A stretch of DNA of 33,880 nt from Chloroflexota bacterium (GCA_002721995.1 PBMF01000018.1:1-33880); one strand, 5' to 3'; shown: positions 1-13,350, numbered from the stretch's first letter. The notes: generated from the sequence alone by a model not told the origin. Numbers and translations: made by a program.

Positions 1-113
1 ACTCGCTGGAAGTGGAGCAGAAGGGAAGTGCAGTGGAGATAGACCTGGAATTTCCGGCCGGCGAATTCGGCCGAATGATTGGCGACCTTCTGGAATCTCA
101 GTCTACGAAATAA
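1..113 (+). CDS. 3' end of a secreted/envelope protein related to the next gene (partial)
   Basis: An open frame runs from the left edge and ends at TAA 111-113, giving the last 36 residues of a protein. The visible pattern L-E-x-E-Q-x-G-x3-x-I-x-L-E-x-P closely matches residues about 300-320 of the lipoprotein that starts 66 bases downstream. The two genes are therefore probably tandem paralogues, and the short gap with no clear promoter suggests co-transcription. The N-terminus, any signal peptide and the function are outside the window. Confidence 0.6.
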   Translation, partial: SLEVEQKGSAVEIDLEFPAGEFGRMIGDLLESQSTK

Positions 114-179
114 TTACGGCACACCGGATGATTTTGATTTCAAAACCATGCTCTTTGGACCAGTGTTTGGGAGGGATAT

Positions 180-1658
180 ATGCTTAACCCCCGGTTTGCC
201 AGGGTGACGATCCTGGCGGCGGTGATCTTGTTATCGCTTGTCATTTCCGCCTGCGGTGGCAAGGATGACGCAAAAGGTCCAGGCAGCCTCGTTCCGCAAC
301 GGGCCACATTGGTCGGCGATATAAATGTAGAGGTCCTGCTGTCCAACGAAAACGCGGATGTGGCCGAGTTTTTTGGCCCGGTGTCCGGCACAGCCTTCGG
401 CGGCCCGATCGGAGTCGATGAATTCTTTTCCCTGGACCAGGTGGAGACTGGGATATTATTCCGCGACGTCAAGCATATAAGTATGTTTGGAGAATCGGAC
501 GATGGGAGAGATTCTGAGTATTTTGGTGCGTTGATTCGCGGCAAATTCGATGAGATGGTGGTCGTGGCGGAATTGGAGTCGGTCTCAGGGCAGAGCCTTG
601 CCAAGGCCACCTACAAGGAACAGACCGTCTATCGCTCAACATCCGAGGATGAGGTGGTGTCCTTCGCCGTGCTGGATTCAGGGACTTTCGCCGTAGGCAC
701 GGGCGGTGCCCTGGAAGATATCATCGACCTCAGGGAGGGCGAAGGTGTTTTTGCGTCCGGAAAGTTGATCGACGCTTTCTATGCCCGGCCCGATGCCGCA
801 TTTCGATTCGGACTTAAGGTCCCTCGGAATTCGGTGGAAGCGGGTGATTCAAGCGCACTGACACTATTGAATAACCTGCCATTTTCTTTGGACTTCTTAT
901 CAGCCCTGGACATCTTGGTGGTGGCCGGTGAACTCAGCGATCGGACCATGGAACTCTCGGTCGCTCTGGACTTCGACGAAGAAGAAGCGGCCAAGGCGAT
1001 GGTAGATTTCATCCAGGGTCTTGTTTCCCTGGCTGCGGGCTTCGGCGCCGACCCGGAAACTGCTGACCTTCTCTCTGGTCTTGAGACAGAACAGGACGGG
1101 GCCAGGCTGACCATCAAGCTGGAGATCCCCACGGACGTGCTGCCAGGACTGCTCGAGGACGCAGCGACGGTCGCAGGCGAGTCCACTCCCAGCCTAACCC
1201 CGCCGGTAACGCCGGAAATCAGGCTATTGGAGACGGCCATTGGCAACGAGGTCCCGCTCATGGCCAGCGCCGCCCACGTCTCCGAGGGCGAGAATGTGGA
1301 CTACAGCACCACCCCACCGACTTCCGGTATGCACTGGGGCCGATGGGCGGACTGCGGCTGGTATCCGGACGGTCTGGAAGACGAGGTGATCACCCATAAC
1401 CTGGAACACGGCAACATTGTGGTCAGCTACAACTTCGCCAACCCAGCTCAGGTAACCGAGCTGCGCGACGCCCTATCCACCGTTCCCCAGTTCGAAAATT
1501 GGGGTGTGGCCCGGGCCTACGACAAGATTCCAGAGGGCCAGATTGCGTTGACCGCCTGGGGATTCATGGACTCCATGGAGGGGGTTTCTCCCGCCGACAT
1601 CGCGCTCTTCTTCGAGGCCTTCGCAGGTCTCAAGGGACCGGAGCGGGTCGCTTGCTGA
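180..1658 (+). CDS. Lipoprotein with C-terminal DUF3105 domain
   Basis: The 492-residue product begins with a lipoprotein signal peptide: positively charged start, hydrophobic stretch, then the lipobox V-I-S-A-C with Cys at residue 25. It should be an exported, lipid-anchored envelope protein. Residues about 35-330 form a region shared with the partial gene upstream and with the interrupted lipoprotein at 8161-9216. A Pro/Thr-rich linker (about 330-345) leads to a DUF3105 domain (about 350-492), recognised by H-V with a downstream Y, then P-P-T-S-G-x-H-W and H-N-L-E-H-G. DUF3105 has no established function; its conserved His/Trp/Cys residues suggest ligand or metal binding, which is inference. 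The ATG is preceded by GGGAGG at 169-174, and the gene ends in a strong terminator. Confidence 0.8.
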   Translation: MLNPRFARVTILAAVILLSLVISACGGKDDAKGPGSLVPQRATLVGDINVEVLLSNENADVAEFFGPVSGTAFGGPIGVDEFFSLDQVETGILFRDVKHISMFGESDDGRDSEYFGALIRGKFDEMVVVAELESVSGQSLAKATYKEQTVYRSTSEDEVVSFAVLDSGTFAVGTGGALEDIIDLREGEGVFASGKLIDAFYARPDAAFRFGLKVPRNSVEAGDSSALTLLNNLPFSLDFLSALDILVVAGELSDRTMELSVALDFDEEEAAKAMVDFIQGLVSLAAGFGADPETADLLSGLETEQDGARLTIKLEIPTDVLPGLLEDAATVAGESTPSLTPPVTPEIRLLETAIGNEVPLMASAAHVSEGENVDYSTTPPTSGMHWGRWADCGWYPDGLEDEVITHNLEHGNIVVSYNFANPAQVTELRDALSTVPQFENWGVARAYDKIPEGQIALTAWGFMDSMEGVSPADIALFFEAFAGLKGPERVAC

Positions 1659-1690
1659 CAGGTTTGCCCCGGTCCGGCGCCAGGACGGAT

Positions 1691-1722
1691 AAAAGCCCCA
1701 GCGTATTTCGCTGGGGTTTTTT
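1691..1722 (+). terminator. Rho-independent terminator after the DUF3105 lipoprotein
   Basis: A perfect 8-bp stem (CCCCAGCG 1696-1703 with CGCTGGGG 1709-1716) with a 5-nt loop is followed by six T residues (1717-1722). It closes the lipoprotein transcription unit. Confidence 0.9.
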
Positions 1723-1850
1723 GGTTTAGCACCTACCACAACGGCGTAGAAAAGACGATTTCAATTATTGACGGCAGTGAATCTCCTGATGTCGAAAAAA
1801 TATCCGAAATATCGCGGTTTATGCTTCGGATTGCCGTGCCGCTCCCTTCT

Positions 1851-1878
1851 TTCCAAGGCATTATCGGGCATATATAAT
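1851..1878 (+). promoter_or_regulatory. Probable promoter of the gltBD operon
   Basis: TATAAT at 1873-1878 is a perfect -10 hexamer. The best -35 candidate is TTCCAA at 1851-1856 with 16-bp spacing. It is the only convincing promoter between the preceding terminator and gltB, and it would start the transcript near 1885, leaving a leader of about 250 nt. Confidence 0.55.
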
Positions 1879-1884
1879 GTGATT

Positions 1885-2132
1885 GATCAGGGCAACTAAG
1901 CCTGGACAGGCGTGGAACCTCCGGGCATCCGACGCCTACCGGCAGCCGACAGATCCCCCCGTTCAGACGTGGGGCCTTGTGTCATTCAGATATTGTGATA
2001 TATTTAACAAAATAATTTTGCGGCCCTGTTTTTCGGGGAGGGTTGTGCTCACGCCGCGCCTAAAGCGGCGGTTTCGTTTTTTAGGGATGTCCGCAGTTCA
2101 TCAACTCCCTTGGATTGTTAGGTAATCGGCAT
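1885..2132 (+). promoter_or_regulatory. Long structured 5' leader of gltB, possible cis-regulatory RNA
   Basis: Between the promoter and gltB there is no convincing ORF, but there are several hairpins. AGGCGT 1908-1913 pairs with ACGCCT 1932-1937. CCCC 1955-1958 plus CGT 1960-1962 pair with ACG 1967-1969 plus GGGG 1971-1974 around a TCAG loop. A GC-rich hairpin with a T-tract follows at 2052-2082. GCGGC at 2020-2024 could pair with GCCGC at 2053-2057 and so compete with that last hairpin. The arrangement resembles an aptamer/antiterminator/terminator leader. I do not recognise a known riboswitch class in it. Confidence 0.45.
2052..2082 (+). terminator. Terminator-like (attenuator) hairpin in the gltB leader
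   Basis: CGCCGC 2052-2057 pairs with GCGGCG 2065-2070 around a 7-nt loop, followed by a T-rich stretch ending in six T (2077-2082). It lies inside the gltB leader, about 50 nt before the start codon, so it would act as conditional termination rather than end a gene. Confidence 0.5.
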
Positions 2133-6693
<4,561 letters not shown>

Positions 6694-6701
<8 letters not shown>

Positions 6702-8154
6702 ACCAACAGGATTTATGGAATCTGGGCGGCAGCCTCCCGAGCGAAGGCCCGCAGCGGAAAGAAAGGGCGACTACCAGGAGTTCTACAAACCCTGGGGAGA
6801 AACGGAAGCCAAGGAACAGGGCTCCCGGTGCATGGACTGCGCCGTGCCCTTTTGCCACATGGGCTGCCCCTTGGGCAATGTCATTCCCGAGTTCAACCAC
6901 AAGGTGTACCTGGGTGATTGGGAGGGGGCTCTAAAAACGCTTCATTCCACCAACAATTTCCCCGAGTTCACCGGCAGGGTGTGCCCCGCACCCTGCGAAG
7001 CAAGCTGTGTTCTCAGCATCAACTCGGACCCGGTGACCATTGAGTACATCGAGAAAGAGATCGTCGACCGGGGCTACGAGAACGGCTGGATCAAGGCCAT
7101 GCCTCCCGCCACAAGGAACGGCAAGAAGGTGGCAGTGGTTGGGTCCGGACCGTCAGGTCTGGCCGCCGCCCAGCAGCTCAACCGGGCCGGACACCTGGTT
7201 ACCGTCTTTGAACGGAACGGATACATTGGCGGTCTGCTGGCCCTGGGCATCCCCGAATTCAAACTGGAAAAATCCGTGGTCCAGCGCCGCGTTGACCTGA
7301 TGGCCGAAGAAGGCGTTACCTTCCTGACCGACACCAACGTGGGCGTGGACTTTCCCGTGGACCGGCTGCTCTCCGAGTTTGATGCGGTGTGTATCGCAAT
7401 CGGCTCCACCCAGGCCCGTGAGTTGGATGTTCCAGGCCGTGAGCTGGAAGGCGTCCACCTGGCTATGGAGTACCTGTCCCAGCAGAACCGGGTGCTGGCC
7501 GGCGAACAGATACCCGACGGCGAGCGTATCGAAGCCGAGGGCAAACGCGTGGTCATTCTGGGCGGCGGCGACACAGGGGCCGACTGTCTGGGCACTGCCA
7601 TCCGTCAGGGCGCCGAGGTGGTGCACCAATTGGAACTGCTGTCTGAACCCCCCACTGAGCGCTCCTCCAACAACCCCTGGCCCCAATGGCCCATGGTGCT
7701 CCGTTCTTCCCCGGCCCATGAAGAGGGCGGGATTCGTGACTACAACGTACTGACCAAGTCGTTCTCAGGTCAGAACGGCAAGTTGGAAAAACTGCATGCC
7801 GTACGGGTGGAATGGACGGAACCGGAGAACGGTGGCCGGCCGTCGATGTCCGAGGTGCCGGGCAGCGAGTTTGAAATCGAGACCGAGTTGACCCTGCTGG
7901 CCATGGGCTTCTTACACCCCGAGCATGACGGCATGTTGGGTCAGATGGGCGTTGAGCTGAACGGCCGGGGCAACATTGCCATCGACGCCAATCGGATGAC
8001 CAGCGTTCCCGGTGTCTTTGCGGCCGGAGACGCCGCCCGAGGACAATCCCTGGTGGTCTGGGCCATATCCGAAGGACGGGAGACCGCCCGCGCCATAGAC
8101 CAATACCTCATGGGCGAGACTTCCCTACCCCACTCCTTGCCCAACCACAGTTAA
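6694..8154 (+). CDS. gltD: Glutamate synthase (NADPH) small subunit
   Basis: GltD (486 residues) oxidises NADPH and passes electrons through FAD and [4Fe-4S] clusters to GltB. The N-terminal cluster domain shows C-x2-C-x4-C-x3-C-P (residues about 46-60) and a second set C-P-x2-C-x3-C (about 98-106). The FAD Rossmann motif G-S-G-P-S-G-L-A lies near residue 150 and the NADPH motif G-G-G-D-T-G-A-D near 290. A second FAD motif, G-V-F-A-A-G-D, is near the C-terminus. The ATG lies in the last codons of gltB (8-base overlap). The stop is only 6 bases from the end of the convergent lipoprotein gene, with no terminator between them. Confidence 0.97.
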
Positions 8155-8160
8155 CCGGGT

Positions 8161-9216
8161 CTAGAAGCCGCCGGTAAACAGCCGGTAGGCGTCCTCGAAC
8201 TTGGGAACCCCGAAGATCGCCTGAACTCTCAGGTTGTTCCCCTCCAGGCGCACTGCCAGGTCCTCAAACCCATACTTTGTCCGCTGATCGGCCAGGGAGT
8301 CGTTGGCTCTTTGCAGGGCCGATTTCGCGTGCTGTTGACCTTCGAACCCGACCAACACCTGGAAGACCACCAGGTCGCCCGACGTCACCGTCGGGCTGGC
8401 GACCAGGCCGGAGCACCCGGGCAGGCCGTCTCCGTCGCCAATCAGTGGAATATCCTCGCATTGGGAGAGTACAGCGGTTACGAAGCCCGACGGAATATTA
8501 CCCACCAGGTCGGCCAGTCCGGGGAGATCGAGCAGCTGGTCGGCCCTGCCGTCGAAGGCATCCAGGGCGCCTTTCGCCAACTCCACAGTCTCCTCCGCGG
8601 TGCCCCGCCTGTGGATGGCCGCGACCCCGGTGCCGGTGGTGAAGTTGGCCGTCGCCAGGGCTGAGACGTTACCAAGGATGTTGACTTCATAGATGGGGTG
8701 GTTGTTATAGGACTCGGGGCCGCTCTGGCCCATCTCCAACCTGAATCCGCCGGACAGTTGGATCATGTCTGAGATGCGGAAGTCTCACTCAAAGGGTGTG
8801 ATGATCCTCAGAGCTTCTGAATCCGAAGCTATGACGACGGAATTGACCAGCCCGGTGGCCAGGGACGGCAGCGCGGAAGAAAGGCCCAACGCCTGGGCGT
8901 CCACGGACCGGGTCGGGAGGACGTTGGAGCGTAGGATTCCCAAGTCCAGATAGACCGCTGATTCGTATTCCTGGGGGACCAGGGAGAGGAGGCTGGTCAG
9001 ATTGGTCAGGCGTTCCGGGTCGGCTGGCGTGATATTGGCGGTGGCGAAGTCCCCGAAGGAGTTGGGAGTCGAGGTTGGCGAGTCGCCGGGCTCCGGTGTT
9101 GGACCGGATGATAGGCCGCTGCCGCCGGAGCAGGCCGCTAGGACGAAGGCCGTGGTCAACAATGTCAGAAGGGTCGCGCTGGAACGGACTCTGGAAGGGG
9201 ATACGTTCAAAATCAC
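8161..9216 (-). pseudogene. Lipoprotein gene interrupted by one in-frame TGA
   Basis: A GTG start at 9216 opens 143 codons with a lipoprotein signal peptide ending in L-A-A-C and a Ser/Pro/Thr-rich linker. A TGA at 8785-8787 stops the frame, yet the same frame continues without another stop for 207 codons to 8161. No indel is involved, and the second part has no ribosome site before its first ATG (8766). The C-terminal pattern resembles the paralogous lipoproteins at 1-1658, so this was one 351-residue protein. TGA is a normal stop elsewhere here, and the aligned position in the paralogue is not Cys, so a nonsense mutation (for example of a Trp codon) is most likely. Recoding or sequence error cannot be excluded. 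The gene starts 10 bases after pyk and is probably co-transcribed with it. Confidence 0.7.
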
Positions 9217-9226
9217 TTACAGATAA

Positions 9227-10669
9227 TCATTTTTTCGCTGCTGCCGTGCGGTGGTCCTTGGTCAGGGATAGGTACTCCCGCATGTCCAGCACCTGTACCG
9301 CGTTGGTGGTGCCCGACACACCGGGCAGGAAGCCGTGGACGATGGTCACAACGTCGTCTTCGGCAAGGACTCCGCCCTCGAGACCGGTTTCCACCACGGA
9401 GGCGACCAAGGCGGCGACGTCCTGCTGGGGTGGAATGACGCCTCCTGGGCTAATTCCCCAGCCAAGGCAGAGCTTCTGCAGTACGGCAGCGTCGTGGGAA
9501 AAGGCCAGGACGTTGATGTCGGGACGGAACCGTGATAGTTCCAGGGCAGCCCGGCCAGTGCTGGTGACCACCACCGGTTTGGACCCCAGGGCCCGGACCA
9601 GCCGCGCCGCGGCCGAAGTGATGGCCTGGGTGCGGTCTCTGGAGCCCAGATCGCTGAAATAGGGGTAGATCTTCTCGGTCTCTTTGACGGTGGCGTCGGC
9701 CATGTCAAAGGCTTCCAGGGGGTGCTGGCCCACCGCCGTTTCGTCGGAAAGCATGATGGAATCGCAGCGGTCCAAGACGGCGTTGGTCACGTCTGAGACC
9801 TCGGCCCTTGTGGGAGCCGGAGAGACCACCATGGACCAGAGCATCTGGGTGGCAATCACCGAGACCTTGCCGGCCTCGTTGGACTTTCTCACCAGTTCCT
9901 TCTGGACCACGGGGACCTGTTCCATGGGAATCTCAACGCCCAGATCACCCCTGGCCACCATGATGCCGTCCACTTCCGGCAATATGGCATCGATATTGTC
10001 GATGCCCTCGCCCCGTTCCAGCTTGGCCATAACCAAGGCCTTGCTGCCGGCGGCGTTCAGGTGTTCCCGGGCATACAGAATGTCGTCGGCGGTTCGGACG
10101 AATGACAGTCCCACCCAATCGACCTCGTGCTCCACGCCGAACTTCAGGGCAATCTTGTCCTGCTCGGTCAACACCGGGTCGTCGATGCGGACCCCGGGGA
10201 GGTTGACACCCTTGTAGGATGAGACGACGCCAGAGGACAGAACGGTGGCATCCACCCTGTCGGGGCTGGAGGCTGTGACGGCCAGGCGGACCGTGCCGTC
10301 GGCGATGAAGATGTTGTGGCCGGCGGTGATGTTCCGAAAGGCCCCGGGCTGGGGAAATGGCAGCACGCCGGTTTCGTCGGTAACTTCTTGGGGGACCAGG
10401 CTTACGTTGTCGCCAGGGTTCAGCAGGACCGGCTCGTCCAGGGTGCCGAGGCGCAGTTTGATGCCGCCCAGGTCCTGGAGTATGGCCACCGGCCGCCGGT
10501 GTTTCTTGGACAGCTCACGGATGTTGGCGATCACCGCGGCGTGCTCGTCCAGGGTGCCGTGGGAGAAGTTCAGCCGGGCGCAGTCGATGCCTCTACCGAT
10601 GAGTTGGTCCAGAGTTTCTGGGTTGCTGGAGGAGGGTCCGATGGTGACAATGATCTTGGTCTTGCGCAT
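9227..10669 (-). CDS. pyk: Pyruvate kinase
   Basis: Pyruvate kinase converts phosphoenolpyruvate and ADP to pyruvate and ATP, the last step of glycolysis. The 480-residue protein starts with the family signature K-T-K-I-I-V-T-I-G-P. It has R-L-N-F-S-H-G near residue 32, L-Q-D-L-G-G-I-K near 65, the catalytic/metal segment M-V-A-R-G-D-L-G-V-E near 240, and M-L-S-D-E-T-A near 305. The usual C-terminal allosteric-type domain follows. The ATG is preceded by GAGG about 8 bases upstream. In the second signature Gly replaces the more common Pro (D-L-G-G-I-K). The gene has its own promoter and probably continues into the interrupted lipoprotein gene. Confidence 0.95.
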   Translation of the reverse strand: MRKTKIIVTIGPSSSNPETLDQLIGRGIDCARLNFSHGTLDEHAAVIANIRELSKKHRRPVAILQDLGGIKLRLGTLDEPVLLNPGDNVSLVPQEVTDETGVLPFPQPGAFRNITAGHNIFIADGTVRLAVTASSPDRVDATVLSSGVVSSYKGVNLPGVRIDDPVLTEQDKIALKFGVEHEVDWVGLSFVRTADDILYAREHLNAAGSKALVMAKLERGEGIDNIDAILPEVDGIMVARGDLGVEIPMEQVPVVQKELVRKSNEAGKVSVIATQMLWSMVVSPAPTRAEVSDVTNAVLDRCDSIMLSDETAVGQHPLEAFDMADATVKETEKIYPYFSDLGSRDRTQAITSAAARLVRALGSKPVVVTSTGRAALELSRFRPDINVLAFSHDAAVLQKLCLGWGISPGGVIPPQQDVAALVASVVETGLEGGVLAEDDVVTIVHGFLPGVSGTTNAVQVLDMREYLSLTKDHRTAAAKK

Positions 10670-10726
10670 GGGGAGTGCCTCATTTGGCCTGGGACGCCGC
10701 CCGTTGGTCCATCGTGATGATTTTCG

Positions 10727-10757
10727 CTTATAGAAAATATAGCAGAACCGCGGTCAA
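10727..10757 (-). promoter_or_regulatory. Candidate pyk promoter
   Basis: On the minus strand TTGACC (10757-10752) lies upstream of an AT-rich segment with TATAAG (10732-10727). Spacing is 19 bp, or 17 bp if TCTATA is taken as -10. It sits between the upstream terminator and pyk. The hexamers are plausible, the exact -10 is uncertain. Confidence 0.4.
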
Positions 10758-10790
10758 TCTACGAACCGTCGCCCGCCTACAATCTACGGC

Positions 10791-10824
10791 AAAAGGGCGC
10801 CCCAGCATATCGGGGCGCCCTTTT
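10791..10824 (-). terminator. Terminator of the flavin monooxygenase gene (symmetrical)
   Basis: A perfect 9-bp stem (GGGCGCCCC 10795-10803 with GGGGCGCCC 10812-10820) is flanked by AAAA and TTTT. It can end transcription in either direction. In context it closes the minus-strand gene ending at 10857 and insulates pyk. Confidence 0.85.
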
Positions 10825-10856
10825 GATTACCCAATCTGGTTACCCAGGAAGGCTGT

Positions 10857-12020
10857 TTATTTTCTGTTGGCGTCGAACCGGTCGGTGGCGGCTTTGATGC
10901 CGACGTAGCGGTTCTCCTGCAATTGCTCACGGCGCTCGCTGGTCTGCTGGTTGGAGACTTGGATCCCCGCCAGGCTGCCCTGGAAATGGGGCATCACGTA
11001 GCGGGCCAGAAGCTCGTAGCTGCGGTGGATCTTGTCCCGGGGGGCCCAGTCCTCTACACGCATCATGAACTTGCCGAAGCCGCCGGTCAATTCCTGCAGC
11101 CGCTCGATTCCGGCGATGCAGTCGTCCGGGGTACCGACGATCCACTGGTTGTGCTCCACCATGTACTCCACGATCTGGTCGCGGGGCACGTCGGGGACGG
11201 GGTTGCCCAGGGTGCGGCCGAAGTATTCGGTGACCACGTTGCCCGCGCCCTCTTTTATGTCCTCGATGGCCTGTTTCTTGGAGTCGGCCAGGTGCATACC
11301 CATGACCACGCCCCAGTCTTCCCGGTGCATGGTCTTGCCGTGCTCCGCCGCCGTCTCCTCGGCGATGCTCCAGAGCTCGGCCAGGGAGGTCTTGCGGATG
11401 GTGTCGCGGGGAACGCTGAGTGACAGTACCGATGCCCCGTGCTTGCCGGCCAGGGTTACGCCGGCGGGCGATTCCACCGAGGCCACGGCGATGGGTACGA
11501 TGGGGTCCTGGTAGGGCCGCAGGTGCAGCACTGCGTCATGCAGTTCGAACCAGTCGGTCTTGTGGGTAAAGGGCGTGCTGTCCGACATAAGGCGCACGAT
11601 GGCGTCCAGGGATTCTTCCATCATCGCCCGCTGCCGCTCCGGCTTGATACCCAGCATGATGGCATCCGATGCCAGCGCTCCGGGACCAACGCCCAGGATA
11701 ACGCGTCCGCGGGTGAGATGGTCCAGCTGACACATGCGGTTGGCTACCATCAAGGGATGGTGGTAGGGAAGGCTGGCCACGCCGGTGCCCAGACGGATGT
11801 GCCGGGTACGCTCGGCGGCGGTGGCCATAAACAACTCGGGCGATGCGATGGTCTCCCAGCCGGCGCTGTGGTGCTCGCCGATGTAGGCCTCGTCGAAGCC
11901 CAGGGTGTCCAGCCACTGTAGTAGCTCCAGGTCCCGTTCCAGGGCCAGGGTGGGGTTTTCGCCAACCCTGTGGAAGGGAGCCATGAAGACGCCAAATTTC
12001 ATGCGTTTGGGTGTTGCCAT
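10857..12020 (-). CDS. LLM-class flavin-dependent monooxygenase, limonene monooxygenase (LimB)-like
   Basis: The 387-residue product is a bacterial luciferase-like TIM-barrel enzyme using reduced FMN and O2. The opening K-F-G-V-F-M-A-P-F-H and the segment G-E-H-H-S-A-G-W-E near residue 50 are those of the limonene 1,2-monooxygenase branch, and the length matches that group. The real substrate cannot be read from sequence; such enzymes are common in Chloroflexota and may act on terpenoids or other small organics. I chose ATG 12018-12020 because GGAGG (minus strand, 12033-12029) lies 8 bases before it; the longer frame from 12068 lacks family support. A strong terminator follows the gene. Confidence 0.85.
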   Translation of the reverse strand: MATPKRMKFGVFMAPFHRVGENPTLALERDLELLQWLDTLGFDEAYIGEHHSAGWETIASPELFMATAAERTRHIRLGTGVASLPYHHPLMVANRMCQLDHLTRGRVILGVGPGALASDAIMLGIKPERQRAMMEESLDAIVRLMSDSTPFTHKTDWFELHDAVLHLRPYQDPIVPIAVASVESPAGVTLAGKHGASVLSLSVPRDTIRKTSLAELWSIAEETAAEHGKTMHREDWGVVMGMHLADSKKQAIEDIKEGAGNVVTEYFGRTLGNPVPDVPRDQIVEYMVEHNQWIVGTPDDCIAGIERLQELTGGFGKFMMRVEDWAPRDKIHRSYELLARYVMPHFQGSLAGIQVSNQQTSERREQLQENRYVGIKAATDRFDANRK

Positions 12021-12139
12021 TGATACATCCTCCGTTTGACAGATGTCCGGGGGAGTCCCGAGGCGCATCTCTATGCCTCGAAAACCTGAGTGGGGCCGGG
12101 GTTATTTTAGCACGCAGGGTTGCTGCGTTTTGCGAGGGG

Positions 12140-12643
12140 TTAGGCGCCGTTGACCTTGCTGCGGCGCTCCATGAGGAGGGTGTCGCGCCACTGACCGTGC
12201 AGGCAGCCGATGCGCTCTCTGGTGCCCACGGAACGGAAACCGCAGGCCGAATGCAGGGTGATGCTGGCCTGGTTCTCCACAAAGATCATGGCCTGCAGTG
12301 TCCAGACGCCTGCGGACTCGGATTCGGTGACCAGGGTTTCCAGAAGCAGCCTGCCGACCCCGGTTCCCCTGGAGTGCTCAGCAACATAGACGCTGACCTC
12401 GGCGACACCCGAGTAGGGGGCGCGCGCCGAAACTGGGCTCAGGGCCGCCCAGCCGACGACCTTGCCTCCGTCCTTGGCGACCAGGCGGCAGTCAGGCCGG
12501 TGGGTGCTGTTCCAATGCTCCCAGGCCGGCGGCTCGGCATCGACTGTGGCATTGCCGGTGGCAATACCTTCTTGGTATATCTCCCGCACCGCCTCCCAGT
12601 CATCCACACCCATGGGCTCGATGGTGCAATTTGCGGTTTTCAA
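12140..12643 (-). CDS. GNAT acetyltransferase, phosphinothricin acetyltransferase (PAT)-like
   Basis: A GNAT-fold N-acetyltransferase of the PAT/MnaT type transfers acetyl from acetyl-CoA to an amino group. The family pattern is clear: I-Y-x-E-G-I followed by A-T near the N-terminus, V-S-V-Y-V, R-G-T-G-V-G-R for CoA binding, and N-x2-S-I-x-L-H near the C-terminus. The frame extends to an ATG at 12727, but that ATG overlaps the -10 box of a good promoter, so it should not be in the mRNA. I therefore place the start downstream, tentatively TTG 12643 (167 residues, typical for the family); ATG 12613 is an alternative. No strong ribosome site marks either. The true substrate is unknown. Confidence 0.75.
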   Translation of the reverse strand: MKTANCTIEPMGVDDWEAVREIYQEGIATGNATVDAEPPAWEHWNSTHRPDCRLVAKDGGKVVGWAALSPVSARAPYSGVAEVSVYVAEHSRGTGVGRLLLETLVTESESAGVWTLQAMIFVENQASITLHSACGFRSVGTRERIGCLHGQWRDTLLMERRSKVNGA

Positions 12644-12725
12644 CTTGATGCCAGTCTCAATTTGTGACTTCCCGGGCACAGGGTCTTGCTCCGGCGCCGG
12701 GAACGATTTCGCGTTCGAGTTATAC

Positions 12726-12754
12726 ATTGTAGGATTTGCGCGCCCACGTGTAAA
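12726..12754 (-). promoter_or_regulatory. Promoter of the PAT-like acetyltransferase gene
   Basis: On the minus strand TTTACA (12754-12749) and TACAAT (12731-12726) are separated by exactly 17 bp, a near-consensus housekeeping promoter. Transcription should begin near 12719, inside the longest form of the ORF, which argues for a shorter protein. Confidence 0.65.
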
Positions 12755-12898
12755 CCACGGTAGGCTCCCCCAGCCTGCTCAGGCACGGATTTGGTACACT
12801 CCCAAAGTGACATTGGCGGGGCAATCGTGGTATCTTTGGTGCACTTTCGCACACTGGTCTGTGTGCCACCAGACAAATTACGGCAGGAGGGTCGCCAG

Positions 12899-13324
12899 AT
12901 GCCCAAGATCAAACACATCGCCATCGCCACCCAGGACGCGGGAAAGACCGCAGCGTTCTACAAAGACGTTTTTGGACTGCGTGAGATCGCCCAGCTGGAG
13001 AGCGCCAACGCCAACGGCTTCTTCCTCAGCGACGGCAACGTGAACATGGCCATTCTGGACTTCCAGAACGACGCCGTGGCAGGCGAGCGCGGCAAAGACT
13101 ACAGCGGCATCCACCACATCGGGTTCGAGGTTGAAGACCTTGAAGATGTGGAGAAGAAACTGGCCGCCAATAACTCCGCTCCCATGGACGAGGTCAACAA
13201 GGCTTTGGGCGTGGGCATGGGCGGACCCCGCCACCAGAATGTGGAGATCAAATACTGCGGCCCCAACGGCGAGATGATCGACGTCTCCGAGCACGGCTGG
13301 GCCGGCACCAACGGCTTCGACTAA
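12899..13324 (+). CDS. VOC-superfamily protein (glyoxalase/epimerase/dioxygenase fold)
   Basis: The 141-residue product has two beta-alpha-beta-beta-beta modules of the vicinal oxygen chelate fold. Likely metal ligands are His6 in K-H-I-A-I-A, the His pair opening the second module (H-H-I-G-F-E) and the Glu in the last strand (V-E-I-K-Y). The pattern K-x-A-x-F-Y-K-D-V-F-G-L is typical of lactoylglutathione lyase and methylmalonyl-CoA epimerase relatives. The exact reaction cannot be assigned. ATG 12899 was chosen because GGCAGGAGGG lies just upstream; the frame extends to 12791, but the extra residues do not look like protein of this family. A strong terminator follows. Confidence 0.8.
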   Translation: MPKIKHIAIATQDAGKTAAFYKDVFGLREIAQLESANANGFFLSDGNVNMAILDFQNDAVAGERGKDYSGIHHIGFEVEDLEDVEKKLAANNSAPMDEVNKALGVGMGGPRHQNVEIKYCGPNGEMIDVSEHGWAGTNGFD

Positions 13325-13350
13325 GCCAGGTTTCTCAGCTAGACGCGAAC

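Noticed and set aside
1883-2125. 80-codon open frame in the gltB leader
   Set aside because: No ribosome site, unusual composition, and the region is better explained as a structured leader RNA.
12112-12128. Hairpin ACGCAG/CTGCGT with T-tract between two minus-strand genes
   Set aside because: The T-tract is on the plus strand, so it faces the wrong way to terminate the acetyltransferase gene.
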